Numbered from the stretch's first letter, positions 1 through 7,462 are shown. The stretch is DNA of 8,933 bases from CAYRAV01 sp964422365 (GCA_964422365.1 CAYRAV010000096.1:1-8933); one strand, 5' to 3'. The notes: generated by a model from the sequence alone, not told the origin. Numbers and translations are program-made.

Positions 1-161
1 AAACTTACCACCTTACAAATATAACTACTAAATATACCCGTATAAAGTTTTAACATTTCCTCATCAATATCCGCAAGTTCTTTGATAAAAATATCTACCT
101 GCTCACGAGAAATTATTTGTCTTAACTCAAATATATACATCCCTCCCGATAGAACAATCAT
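1..161 (-). CDS. Partial unknown protein, N-terminal part, runs off the left edge
   Basis: An open frame starts at the ATG at 161-159 and stays open to base 1, giving about 53 residues. It begins MIVLSGGMYIFELRQ and continues with an acidic, leucine/isoleucine-rich stretch (KELADIDEEMLKLY), as expected of a small soluble alpha-helical protein. No signal peptide or membrane segment is visible. A second in-frame ATG lies at 140-138. A GGAGGG motif sits directly before that second ATG, which is too close for a normal ribosome site, so the start is uncertain. It lies downstream of the array and of another small frame on the same strand, so the two may form one operon. I do not recognise the family. 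Confidence is limited because most of the gene is outside the window. Confidence 0.4.
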   Translation of the reverse strand, partial: MIVLSGGMYIFELRQIISREQVDIFIKELADIDEEMLKLYTGIFSSYICKVVS

Positions 162-200
162 TTTAAGACTAAATCTCTACTCCATCTTTTAATCTAAAAA

Positions 201-434
201 TCAATCCATCTGTATACTGGTTACAAAGTATATGTATATTTCTGATTCTGTTACATAATTTAATATTTCCTGATATAACTCTTTTGTTACTAAAACATTT
301 GTATCACCTAACGGTTCTCCAAAATCTCCACAAAGTGATATTGTCAATTTTTCTGCTTCTCCACAAAGCAACAAGTCAATCTCCACAATTGACAACTCAC
401 ATAGTACGATATTCAAAACGTTTAATAGTGACAT
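201..434 (-). CDS. Small unknown protein next to the CRISPR array, possibly frameshifted
   Basis: A 77-residue frame runs from the ATG at 434-432 to the TGA at 203-201. The frame is also open back to a GTG at 452 that lies inside the terminal CRISPR repeat, where a TGA closes it, so the original N-terminus may have been lost. The product alternates hydrophobic and acidic residues (SLLNVLNIVLCELSIVEIDL near the start, then ELYQEILNYVTESEIYIYF). It could be a small alpha/beta protein, but I do not recognise a family. After the stop, the neighbouring frame continues with DGLIFRLKDGVEI and ends at a TAG at 171-169, only 7 bases before the next ATG. This suggests a one-base frameshift near the C-terminus and tight coupling with the downstream gene. 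No clear ribosome site is seen. Confidence 0.35.
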   Translation of the reverse strand: MSLLNVLNIVLCELSIVEIDLLLCGEAEKLTISLCGDFGEPLGDTNVLVTKELYQEILNYVTESEIYIYFVTSIQMD

Positions 435-445
435 AGATAAATCAA

Positions 446-745
446 GTTTCACTACTATTCAAAATAACACACACCTAAAACTCCGCATAAAATTGTCAAT
501 TCTGAAAAAATGTTTCACTACTATTCAAAATAACACACACCTAAAACCTGGCAAAGCAGGGGCATGTTTCAAAAAGGGTTTCACTACTATTCAAAATAAC
601 ACACACCTAAAACTACAGCTCTGCTCTATCATCTTCGTATGTAGTTTCACTACTATTCAAAATAACACACACCTAAAACTTGTGGGCGAAAGCCTGTGGC
701 GGAATCGAAGTTTCACTACTATTCAAAATAACACACACCTAAAAC
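446..745 (-). CRISPR. Type II-A CRISPR array, 5 repeats and 4 spacers
   Basis: Five identical 36-bp repeats lie at 446-481, 512-547, 578-613, 644-679 and 710-745. They are separated by four spacers of exactly 30 bp at 482-511, 548-577, 614-643 and 680-709. In transcript orientation (minus strand) each repeat begins GTTTTAGGTGTGTG and ends TAGTAGTGAAAC, matching the usual type II-A GTTTTAG...AAAC layout. The direction is set by three things: the adjacent co-oriented csn2, the promoter-like sequence at 775-801, and pairing with the tracrRNA on the plus strand. The leader-proximal, presumably newest spacer is 680-709, and it is GC-rich (17 of 30) compared with the 482-511 spacer (8 of 30). There is no degenerate terminal repeat. 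By eye I found no match of any spacer elsewhere in this window. Confidence 0.98.
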
Positions 746-801
746 ATTCTGATATAGTAGCTTATATGCTGCTTATTATATTAAGTGCTTTTATTATACA
801 A
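746..801 (-). promoter_or_regulatory. CRISPR leader and probable array promoter
   Basis: Only 35 bp (746-780) separate the csn2 stop from the first repeat. On the minus strand a TATAAT box lies at 780-775, immediately after the csn2 stop codon. A TTGTAT -35-like box lies at 801-796, inside the csn2 tail, with a short 15-bp spacing. Transcription would start near 768, about 23 nt before the first repeat. In this family the bases next to the first repeat also anchor new spacer integration; here they are TATCAGAAT. The promoter call is by inspection. Read-through from csn2 is an alternative source of pre-crRNA. Confidence 0.5.
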
Positions 802-1491
802 TATTATTTCATCATAGTCACTATCTATCAGCAAAATTTTTTCATAATCCAAATTTTTTTCTTCTTTTCCACTCTCTAACAAAAGAATTTCAATCTTTTT
901 GTACTTAGAATATTTATATAACTCTACTATCTCTCCTTCTTCTAAAAACCCTTTTATGTTTACAAAAAATAATACCTTTGCCAAATGAAAATTTTGCACC
1001 ACATCAATAATCAGCAATATTCTTTCCAAAATAGTTTGATAATTATTTTGTTTGATTTTTAATCCTATCATTTTCAAATAATCCTTGACTTCTATATTTT
1101 CTTTACATTCAAATTCAAATGGTAATTCTACCAATATATCTGAAACATCCAAACATAAATTATAAAATGTTGTTTCAAATTCATCTAATCTCTCATAATC
1201 TAAATCATAACTTTGTTCCACATAATGATATAAAGCATTTTGGATTTTTCGTTGAGAAAAGTCAAAGTTCATAAAATCCATAATAAACATAGTCTCCTTT
1301 GAGAAAGAAAGAATTTTCTCATTTTCCTCTAAAATTATTTTTTCGTCTATTCCTTCCTCAATACCATTAGACAATTTATAAACGCTGCTTACCAAACGTC
1401 CAAACAGCTTATGATTTTCAATTTGTATCACATTTACATAATCATCCGAAAAGGTAATTTCCGTTTCAAAAGAAAAGATTCTCATCTTCAT
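781..1491 (-). CDS. csn2: Csn2, type II-A adaptation protein
   Basis: Csn2 is a ring-forming, DNA-end-binding protein that works with Cas1, Cas2 and Cas9 in spacer acquisition in type II-A systems. The chosen start is the ATG at 1491-1489, which has GGAG six bases upstream and gives about 236 residues, close to the usual 220-230 of the short Csn2 group. The frame also has ATGs at 1533, 1509 and 1503, but these have no good ribosome site. Family-like features are an N-terminal beta-rich part, the segment SFSKETMFIMDFMNFDFS, an acidic helical middle, and the C-terminal motif KVLFFVNIKGFLEEGEI, resembling the LLIFVNSGAFLT region of streptococcal Csn2. Position confirms the call: it is last in the cas operon, next to the leader. 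It is oddly separated from cas2 by about 456 bp, so it may have its own promoter. Confidence 0.9.
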   Translation of the reverse strand: MKMRIFSFETEITFSDDYVNVIQIENHKLFGRLVSSVYKLSNGIEEGIDEKIILEENEKILSFSKETMFIMDFMNFDFSQRKIQNALYHYVEQSYDLDYERLDEFETTFYNLCLDVSDILVELPFEFECKENIEVKDYLKMIGLKIKQNNYQTILERILLIIDVVQNFHLAKVLFFVNIKGFLEEGEIVELYKYSKYKKIEILLLESGKEEKNLDYEKILLIDSDYDEIILYNKST

Positions 1492-1589
1492 ATTAATCTC
1501 CATTCCCATGCAGATTGTGCCAATTTTTTGCATGTTCTAATGCATACAATTTTGAAATGTAATGATCCTTTATTTATAATTTTTTACAT

Positions 1590-1615
1590 CTCATACATAT
1601 TATTTCATATGTGAG
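1590..1615. repeat. Stem-loop upstream of csn2
   Basis: CTCA (1590-1593) pairs with TGAG (1612-1615), and CATAT (1596-1600) pairs with ATATG (1607-1611). This leaves a two-base bulge and a 6-base loop. No T-run follows in either direction, so it is not a classical terminator. It could be an operator-like site or an RNA hairpin in the csn2 leader. Confidence 0.35.
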
Positions 1616-1889
1616 ACAGGCAATTCATAAAATAAATGTTATTCTTTCATCCTTTTAATATAAAATCCTGCTGTTCTTAAAAGCTGTTGCATCAAAATTA
1701 AATGATACAACATATCATTTGCCACCAGTGTACTGTATCATTGATAATTAAACAAACCTACTTGTTTATTCTTCTACCTGTTGTATTGGATTTTTTATCC
1801 GCATCCACCACTACACTGTCAAAAATCTGCTTTCCAAATGAACAAATATCCAGCATAGTTTTATCAAATATCAACGAATACAATACACT

Positions 1890-1918
1890 ATTTCAGCTAT
1901 TATGATATGATTTCAGCT
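1890..1918. repeat. Short direct repeat ATTTCAGCT x2, 20-bp period
   Basis: The 9-mer ATTTCAGCT is present at 1890-1898 and 1910-1918, just downstream of the cas2 stop in the direction of transcription. A near two-turn spacing is typical of tandem protein-binding sites, but the copies are short and could be chance in AT-rich DNA. Confidence 0.3.
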
Positions 1919-1947
1919 TAGTGTGACAATCCCTTTGGGAAGCTCTT

Positions 1948-2268
1948 TTATACTATAATTAATCTTTCATCTGTTTCTAAGACTGTTTGTTGTGCATGGC
2001 CTGATATATATTCAATGCTGCCGAATTGTTTTTCTGTTATAGTTAACATCTCCACCAAACCGGCTTTGGGTTTATTTTTTCTGATTTTATTTCTGATTAA
2101 ATTGGCAGAACTTCCATTTAATGTTAATTTAGAATACACAGATTCCTGCATCATAATAAAACCTTCCCGAAGGAGCATTTTTCTAAATTTCAGATATTCT
2201 TTTTTATCTTCATTTGTGATTGTGGGCAAATCAAAAAACACTATAATCCTCATAAATCTGTAACTCAT
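1948..2268 (-). CDS. cas2: Cas2, CRISPR adaptation subunit
   Basis: Cas2 dimers bridge two Cas1 dimers in the spacer integrase complex. The 106-residue product begins MSYRFMRIIVFFDLPT, nearly the same opening as streptococcal type II-A Cas2. It has the ferredoxin-like first strand ending in Asp13. The following segment LKFRKMLLREGFIMMQESVYSKL is the conserved core, and TITEKQF marks the fourth strand. Length is normal. The start ATG overlaps the cas1 stop (ATGA at 2268-2265), so the two are translationally coupled. No separate strong ribosome site is visible. That coupling implies cas2 translation depends on ribosomes completing the second cas1 frame, which matters given the cas1 frameshift. 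The gene looks intact. Confidence 0.95.
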   Translation of the reverse strand: MSYRFMRIIVFFDLPTITNEDKKEYLKFRKMLLREGFIMMQESVYSKLTLNGSSANLIRNKIRKNKPKAGLVEMLTITEKQFGSIEYISGHAQQTVLETDERLIIV

Positions 2269-3136
2269 TTAAACTCGTACAATGCCAATGCATCAATGGA
2301 CATTTTTTCTATAGTATCGAACGTTTTCTTTAAATACAGCTGTATTACATTCGTTAAATAATATTCTTTCCCACAAAATTCTACTTTTTTATTTAACAAA
2401 TCCACAAGCTGTATTTTATATTCGGGTGTAAATTCATTTTCTAAATTTTTATATACAAATTCATCCACAACAATGCGAAAAGGCTCCATTAAATCACATG
2501 ATAAATTAAATTGGTTATATTCATTAATGTGCTTAATTCCCAATTGCGTAAGATAGCCGTTTGCAACAATTTCTTTATTAAAATTTGATAACAGAATTGC
2601 ATATCCATAATCAAGAGCTGCATTAATATTATTCACATCATCCCTAGAAAACCCTTTGCCAAACAAACTGTTAAAGTATACCTTTGCTGCATGCCCCTCA
2701 CGATTTGTGACATCAAAAAATTCAATTTGATTCGCATACTCATGTAATTTCTCATAAGCAGCCATTCCCAATTTTTCTAATAAATTTGCCTGATTAATAA
2801 TTTTCTGCTGTATAATATGTGTCCATACCAGCTTTTTAAAAAATCTGTATTCCATTCTATCTGAGAAAAAATTTTTTTACTTGTATTGTGACTCCCATAA
2901 TACGGAACCAATTCGCTAACCGGATTTCTTTTTTCATCACAAAATACAACCTTTACCTTTCTCTTCATTAGTTCACACAACAAGTATGAAGTAATGGAAA
3001 CTCGTGTAGAATCAATAATAATGGTGTTAATTTCTGATAAATGTATCATTTTCACTTCATCCGTCCTAATTAACAAATATTCATTTTTATAATTTAATTT
3101 GGCATGGCTTTTCACAACAACTGTTCTCCAGCTCAA
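2265..3136 (-). CDS. cas1: Cas1 integrase, split by a -1 frameshift
   Basis: Cas1 is the metal-dependent integrase that inserts spacers. The start is a TTG at 3136-3134, which overlaps the cas9 stop and has an excellent AGGAGG 8 bases upstream (3150-3145). The conserved opening SWRTVVVKSHAKLNYKN supports it. The first frame runs 119 codons to a stop at 2777, but homology to Cas1 ends near residue 100. The second frame, open from about 2855 to the TGA at 2267-2265, continues the protein with KKLVWTHIIQQKI. The switch falls in TTTTTTAAAAA (2843-2833). Joined there, the product is about 290 aa, normal for type II-A. The catalytic residues all lie in the second part: Glu in NREGHAAK (about 147), His in IKHINEYNQFN (about 203), Glu in LMEPFR (about 218). 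The gene may be inactivated, mis-sequenced, or expressed by programmed frameshifting. Type II-A homologs I recall are one residue shorter here. Confidence 0.9.
2837..2843 (-). other. In-frame U UUU UUA slippery heptamer in cas1
   Basis: The cas1 zero frame reads GAT TTT TTA AAA AGC at codons 98-102, so the heptamer T TTT TTA is in exactly the register needed for -1 slippage (pattern X XXY YYZ). A one-base slip gives Asp-Phe-Leu-Lys-Lys-Leu-Val-Trp and opens the catalytic half of Cas1. This is what is visible. Whether it is used, or is simply a homopolymer indel, is not decidable here. Confidence 0.5.
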
Positions 3137-6100
3137 ATAGTCTGCCTCCTCTCATACAGCCCTGTAACAGACTGATCAATAAAAGTTGTTCCTGCTTTAA
3201 CGGAATACCCGCTTTTTCTTCCCATACGGTCAGCTAATTTACTTTCATTAAATTTTTTCATATTAGCACATTCTGGATTCGCTTTTGTTAATTTTAATAA
3301 TTCCAAAAGGAATGCTCTCTTCTCTTCTAATTTTGATTCTAAAGTATCATATGTGCCACTATTATCAATTTTACTTATAATACTCTCATAAGAAGAATAT
3401 TGACTTTTCATTTTCTCTTTGAAAAATTTATAAAATTCATCCATGCATTTTTCCACTTCCTGCTTATTATACTTATCATAAGTTCCTTTTTCCATCATAT
3501 GAATCAGCCAATAAAATTCCTGATGTTTGCCGCCTAAGACAAATTGTTTTGCATTTACAACCTCTGTTGCTGCGGTCAGATAAAAACGATTTCCCTCTGA
3601 ATCCTCAATCAGCTGATTTTTCTGTACCTTTTTTCTTATGATTGTTACCTGCTCTGTTCCCAGAACTTCTTGTAAATACTCCTCTAACTTCATTTCTCCA
3701 CTTGCAATTTTCTTAGCATCCATAATCGGAATACCTTGTAATATTAACTTCTTCTTATTTTTTTGCTGATACTCCAATAACGTAAAATATGCTGCTTCAC
3801 CACCTTGGTATCCACCATATTTACTAACATCTAACCCCTTCTTTAACGGAAGTAATTTCGTATTCTTATTTTCTCCACTCTTTGGATAGATTGTTTCATG
3901 ATAGAATGCACCTGTGTTTTCTTCTAATTTCTTAGTAATGATACAATCTCTGTATGCAAAAATTTTCTTTATGTATTCGAGAGCCTTCCTGCCATTCCAT
4001 GTTTCAACCCCTTCTGCATCATAAAATATCTTTTCAAATTTAGATAAAATATAACTGAATTTTTGTTTTTTATCCTTCTTGGCACTTTCCTTATAATATT
4101 TTATAAATTCATTGTAATCAATCTCCTCTTCATACTTTGGATAGGCTGCCTTAATATAAAGCCCTATCACACAGGCTAAATATGCATCCTGTGCATGATG
4201 AAAATCATTGATAGTCCTGCTTTTTAGCAGTGTATATCCATCTGGATTTCGAATCAGACAGCCATTTTCATCTTTTTCCTCCTGTGTATAAGTCTGTCTT
4301 AATTCACTGCTTAAATTTGCTTTAATCTCAATTGCTTTTATTTCATCTTTGTAGTAATCTCCAATTAAATTTGCAACATTTTTTACAATCTGCCTTGTCT
4401 CCACTAATTGCCTATGAATAAATCTCTTTGTTGCCCTTTTTTCAAAGGTTTCTTTCTGTAAATTTGCATATTTTTGGGGACTAATCAATCCGCACTGGTA
4501 AAGATTATTCCACATTGCCTGTACTTTTTTTCTGTCAAACACTTCAAGAACTAAATGATTTCCTTTTTTCTGATTCTCTCCTTTTTTTACCAATGCTTTA
4601 TTGTCTAAACTATCATCCTTTATCATGGTTCTTGGAATAATATGATCCACCTCATAGCTTTCCAGTTCTCCCAAATTTAGTGTTTCTCCGGAATACAGAC
4701 TCTTTCCATTCTGCAAATAGTACAGATATGCTTTCTCTTCATCTAGTTTTTTCTGATTCTCCTTATTTTTTAATTCTTCTTCCGCCTGTGCATTAAAATC
4801 CTTTACCTCTTCTTTTAATTTTTTATATGCGTTCTGAAGCTGTCTTGCTCTTGTAGTTGTACGAACTTTCTCTCCCTGTTCTCTTGCAAATTCAATAAAA
4901 ATCTGCTGTGGTTTTACTCCATCCATAATTTTGATAATTTCTTCTATAATTTGAAGGCTTTGCCAGATACCACGCTTAATTGCAGGAGAGCCATGCAAAT
5001 CATTCACAGCCTCAAGAAGTGTTGTATTTTCATCTAATCTTTTTCTTTTTTCTTTTATAATATCATAAAATTCCATTTCTCTGTCATTGATAATCTGCAT
5101 CAGATTCAGATTTCTTCTATCCTCTCTGAGAACATCCATTATAGTTACTTTTTCATGCCTTTTGTTGTACCCCTTTATACCATTTAAAAATTTCTCAGAT
5201 AGTTTTCCCCATCCGGTGTACTGCAGTTTTAATATTTTCTTCAACTGTGCTTGTGTAATTTTTTCACCATATTTCTGTTTGATTTTTCGTTTCACAATAT
5301 CACGTTCTTCAAACACAGTAAGCCAATAAATCAATTCCTCAATCATTTTAGTGTTTTCAAAAGTAATCTCTCCAAAAATATGTGTAAAGTCAATATATGC
5401 CGTCAATGAGGATGCAAATCCACCCTCTTTTTGATAACCTGTTACTTCATATTCTTCATTTTCTTCTTTTACTTTCCCATATTGTGTGCGTATTAGCCAC
5501 CTTTTGAAAGCCTTGTCTGTTACATTTTTTTGTTTTTTAAATACTTCCTCTATGATTTTCTTCTTGTCTTCAACCGGTAACAGTCTGCCATCAACACGAA
5601 TCTTATTTAATTCCTGGAATACTTCATATTCTGCATAAAGCAAAGAATATTTAGGCAGTACTTTTTCCTCCGGAAGGTAAGTACAGAAGCTGGTCATCCT
5701 TGTGATGAATTTCTCTGCTGTTTGATCAATATCTACAACCTCATTAAAATTCCAAGGATAAATTTTTTCTTCTTCTTTTCCTTCTTTTTTATTCATCCAT
5801 GCAAAATTTCTCTGTTGATTATGCTGATAAGGATTTAAAGGTCCAACAAAATATGGAATTCTAAAAGTCAATAATTTTAAAATTTTTTGTTTGTTCTCCT
5901 TAAGTGCAGGATAAAATTCACCTTGCTTTTGTAAGATAAGTTCCAGTTCCATTTCATTTAATTGATATGGAATATAAGCATTGTTTACTTCATTTTGTTT
6001 TGATAAATATTCTTCTTTTTCCATCTCAATTAATGCTGTCTGATAATCTGCATCTTCTTTTGCTGCTTTATCTAATAATTTTTTTATTTCATCATAAAGT

Positions 6101-7230
6101 GACTTTTTATCACATCTTCCTGTCCCCTGAATATAATTTGCATAAGTTGGTGCATATTTATCTTTTCCATTCATTTTTTCTTCTCTAAAAAAATCTATAT
6201 ATTCCTCTTTTGTCAAATACTTTCTAAACAGAGCTTTTAATTTAGCAAGCTCTTTATGATGTTTTTCATACTTATCAACCATAGCCTCTGAAAGGTATTG
6301 TTTCCCTCTTAAAGTTTCCTCCATTGCCATCCAGCTGTAAATCCTTTTTAATGCCTCTACCACAGAAAATTTTTCTCCCAATAAATCTTTAAGCTCTGCT
6401 TCTGTTTCTTCATATTTTGCATCTTTAAAAGCAACCTTAATAGTCTTTTCATTTTCATCCCTCAGTTCATCATCCTTCATAATTTTTGTTAGATCAAAGG
6501 AATATCCTAGAAAAGCACCCACAAGTTCTTTTGCATACTTTTTATCCACCCCCTGTTTTGTTAACAGTTCCACTACCTTTTCCTGTTTTGTTTTCTTGCC
6601 ATCCTTTTCCCCTTTCAAAATAGTTTCTATCATGTCAAAACATTCTTCTGAATATGTAATCTCTATTTTTAATTGGTCCATTAATTCCTGCAAAAGAATC
6701 TTAAATGCCTCTTGTGCAGAAGCAATCGCCTCAAATTTCTGTCCCTGATATAAAAAATGTCCGCGATATTTTATCATATGATGCAAAGTCAGATAAATCA
6801 TTCTTGGATCTGCTTTTTCATCTGTATTTATTAAATATTTTCTCAAATGATATCTTGTAGGATATTCTTTATAAAATTGAATATCTGTATAGCCTTTGTC
6901 CTGAAATAAAATGTAATCTGTCTTTACTTTTTTATCTTCCTTCCATAAAAATGCTTCGTCTAAACGAATAAAGAAACTTTTATCCACATCCAAAATCATT
7001 GGCTCCATTATTTCCTGCAGCAGATGTATTCTCTGTCTCCTTCTTTCATATCTTCTGCGTGTGCTTCGATGCAATCTGCATTTTTCTGCGGTCTCTCCTG
7101 CTTCAAACAATCTTGCTCCCCACATATTTTTCTTTCTAAATTGCAAAAGTTTGCCCTCTAAATCAATAACACACCAGCCTACGCTGTTCGTCCCCACATC
7201 TAACCCAATATTATATTCCTGATTTTTCAT
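3133..7230 (-). CDS. cas9: Cas9, type II-A RNA-guided endonuclease
   Basis: Cas9 with crRNA and tracrRNA cuts matching DNA and also takes part in spacer choice. From the ATG at 7230 the protein has 1365 residues, close to the 1368 of S. pyogenes Cas9. RuvC-I is IGLDVGTNSVGW (Asp11). The arginine-rich bridge helix is at about 52-71 (RLHRSTRRRYERRRQRIHLL). RuvC-II is IFIEFAREQGEK (Glu780). HNH is YEVDHIIPR with His863, and Asn877 in DNKALV. RuvC-III is FHHAQDAYLACVIG (His1012, Asp1015). The C-terminus ends with the family signature FIDQSVTGLYERR. All nuclease residues are present. The start was chosen because MKNQEYNIGLDVG fits the family and an ACAGG lies 9 bases upstream. The frame is open further, to ATG 7272 and TTG 7275, which would add an atypical hydrophobic 15 residues. 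It is first in the operon and overlaps cas1. Confidence 0.97.
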   Translation of the reverse strand: MKNQEYNIGLDVGTNSVGWCVIDLEGKLLQFRKKNMWGARLFEAGETAEKCRLHRSTRRRYERRRQRIHLLQEIMEPMILDVDKSFFIRLDEAFLWKEDKKVKTDYILFQDKGYTDIQFYKEYPTRYHLRKYLINTDEKADPRMIYLTLHHMIKYRGHFLYQGQKFEAIASAQEAFKILLQELMDQLKIEITYSEECFDMIETILKGEKDGKKTKQEKVVELLTKQGVDKKYAKELVGAFLGYSFDLTKIMKDDELRDENEKTIKVAFKDAKYEETEAELKDLLGEKFSVVEALKRIYSWMAMEETLRGKQYLSEAMVDKYEKHHKELAKLKALFRKYLTKEEYIDFFREEKMNGKDKYAPTYANYIQGTGRCDKKSLYDEIKKLLDKAAKEDADYQTALIEMEKEEYLSKQNEVNNAYIPYQLNEMELELILQKQGEFYPALKENKQKILKLLTFRIPYFVGPLNPYQHNQQRNFAWMNKKEGKEEEKIYPWNFNEVVDIDQTAEKFITRMTSFCTYLPEEKVLPKYSLLYAEYEVFQELNKIRVDGRLLPVEDKKKIIEEVFKKQKNVTDKAFKRWLIRTQYGKVKEENEEYEVTGYQKEGGFASSLTAYIDFTHIFGEITFENTKMIEELIYWLTVFEERDIVKRKIKQKYGEKITQAQLKKILKLQYTGWGKLSEKFLNGIKGYNKRHEKVTIMDVLREDRRNLNLMQIINDREMEFYDIIKEKRKRLDENTTLLEAVNDLHGSPAIKRGIWQSLQIIEEIIKIMDGVKPQQIFIEFAREQGEKVRTTTRARQLQNAYKKLKEEVKDFNAQAEEELKNKENQKKLDEEKAYLYYLQNGKSLYSGETLNLGELESYEVDHIIPRTMIKDDSLDNKALVKKGENQKKGNHLVLEVFDRKKVQAMWNNLYQCGLISPQKYANLQKETFEKRATKRFIHRQLVETRQIVKNVANLIGDYYKDEIKAIEIKANLSSELRQTYTQEEKDENGCLIRNPDGYTLLKSRTINDFHHAQDAYLACVIGLYIKAAYPKYEEEIDYNEFIKYYKESAKKDKKQKFSYILSKFEKIFYDAEGVETWNGRKALEYIKKIFAYRDCIITKKLEENTGAFYHETIYPKSGENKNTKLLPLKKGLDVSKYGGYQGGEAAYFTLLEYQQKNKKKLILQGIPIMDAKKIASGEMKLEEYLQEVLGTEQVTIIRKKVQKNQLIEDSEGNRFYLTAATEVVNAKQFVLGGKHQEFYWLIHMMEKGTYDKYNKQEVEKCMDEFYKFFKEKMKSQYSSYESIISKIDNSGTYDTLESKLEEKRAFLLELLKLTKANPECANMKKFNESKLADRMGRKSGYSVKAGTTFIDQSVTGLYERRQTI
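3145..3150 (-). promoter_or_regulatory. Strong ribosome binding site AGGAGG for cas1
   Basis: AGGAGG lies inside the last codons of cas9, 8 bases before the TTG at 3136. It decides the non-ATG start of cas1, which overlaps the cas9 stop codon (TTGA). The full consensus site probably compensates for the weak start codon. Confidence 0.75.
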
Positions 7231-7324
7231 AATGATATACCTGTAAACAGAATATGAAATCCTTTGCAACATCAAATTTCTGCTTCCATTTTATCCTTTC
7301 TTAAATATTTATATTTAAATTTCA

Positions 7325-7337
7325 CCAAGTTACGACA
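7325..7337 (-). promoter_or_regulatory. Possible target of the upstream guide-like RNA, at the cas9 start site
   Basis: The minus strand reads TGTCGTAACTTGG here, overlapping the predicted cas9 transcription start. The plus-strand segment 7445-7457, just before a degenerate CRISPR repeat, reads TGTTGTAACTTAG. Eleven of 13 positions agree, and one of the two differences would be a U-G wobble against the target strand. This is the position expected of a self-targeting repressive guide, but the match is short and was found by eye. Confidence 0.35.
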
Positions 7338-7340
7338 TTA

Positions 7341-7367
7341 ATTATATTATCAGTTTCTATCTGTAAA
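7341..7367 (-). promoter_or_regulatory. Probable cas9 operon promoter
   Basis: On the minus strand TTTACA (7367-7362) is followed, after a short 15-bp spacer, by a perfect TATAAT (7346-7341). Transcription would begin near 7334, leaving a leader of about 100 nt before the cas9 ATG. The spacing is suboptimal. A divergent plus-strand promoter starts about 20 bp away, so the two promoters lie back to back. Confidence 0.5.
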
Positions 7368-7387
7368 GTAAAATTTAATTTTAATAA

Positions 7388-7416
7388 TTGATTTTATATT
7401 TTTCTTATGTTATTAT
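7388..7416 (+). promoter_or_regulatory. Promoter for a long tracrRNA or guide-like RNA
   Basis: TTGATT (7388-7393) and TATTAT (7411-7416) are separated by exactly 17 bp, and TG one base before the -10 gives an extended -10 (TGTTATTAT). Predicted start is about 7423, roughly 40 nt before the degenerate repeat at 7463. This is the best-formed promoter in the intergenic region, and no protein-coding gene follows it, which points to an RNA product. Confidence 0.55.
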
Positions 7417-7462
7417 GTATATATATATATTATTTTTTTACATTTGTTGTAACTTAGGTTTT

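Larger units (their letters stand above)
1492..1947. other. Unusual gap between cas2 and csn2
   Basis: In most type II-A operons cas2 and csn2 abut or overlap; here about 456 bp without a convincing gene intervene. I see the following. A 32-codon minus-strand frame lies at 1856-1758 (contains SVVVDADKKSNTTGRRINK) with no ribosome site. It may be the remnant of a decayed gene or mobile element. A direct repeat ATTTCAGCT occurs at 1890-1898 and 1910-1918, exactly 20 bp apart. A wobble hairpin pairs GTTGCATCA at 1686-1694 with TGATACAAC at 1703-1711, and another hairpin lies at 1590-1615. I found no convincing -35/-10 pair for csn2. The simplest reading is an old insertion that has since eroded. 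Confidence 0.5.

Noticed and set aside
493..879. Plus-strand open frame with a repeated FTTIQNNTHLK motif
   Set aside because: The protein repeat is the translation of the CRISPR repeats; spacing plus repeat is 66 bp, a multiple of three, which keeps the frame open artificially.
1928..1941. Terminator after cas2 from the TCCC/GGGA hairpin
   Set aside because: The stem is only 4 bp and no T-run follows in the direction of cas2 transcription.
2015..2263. Plus-strand frame opposite cas2
   Set aside because: Antisense shadow of an unmistakable cas2 gene, with no ribosome site.
7231..7275. Cas9 start at 7275 (TTG) or 7272 (ATG)
   Set aside because: These add an atypical hydrophobic 15-16 residues before the conserved IGLDVGTNSVGW opening, and ribosome-site spacing is poor; the 7230 ATG fits the family better, though the alternative is not excluded.
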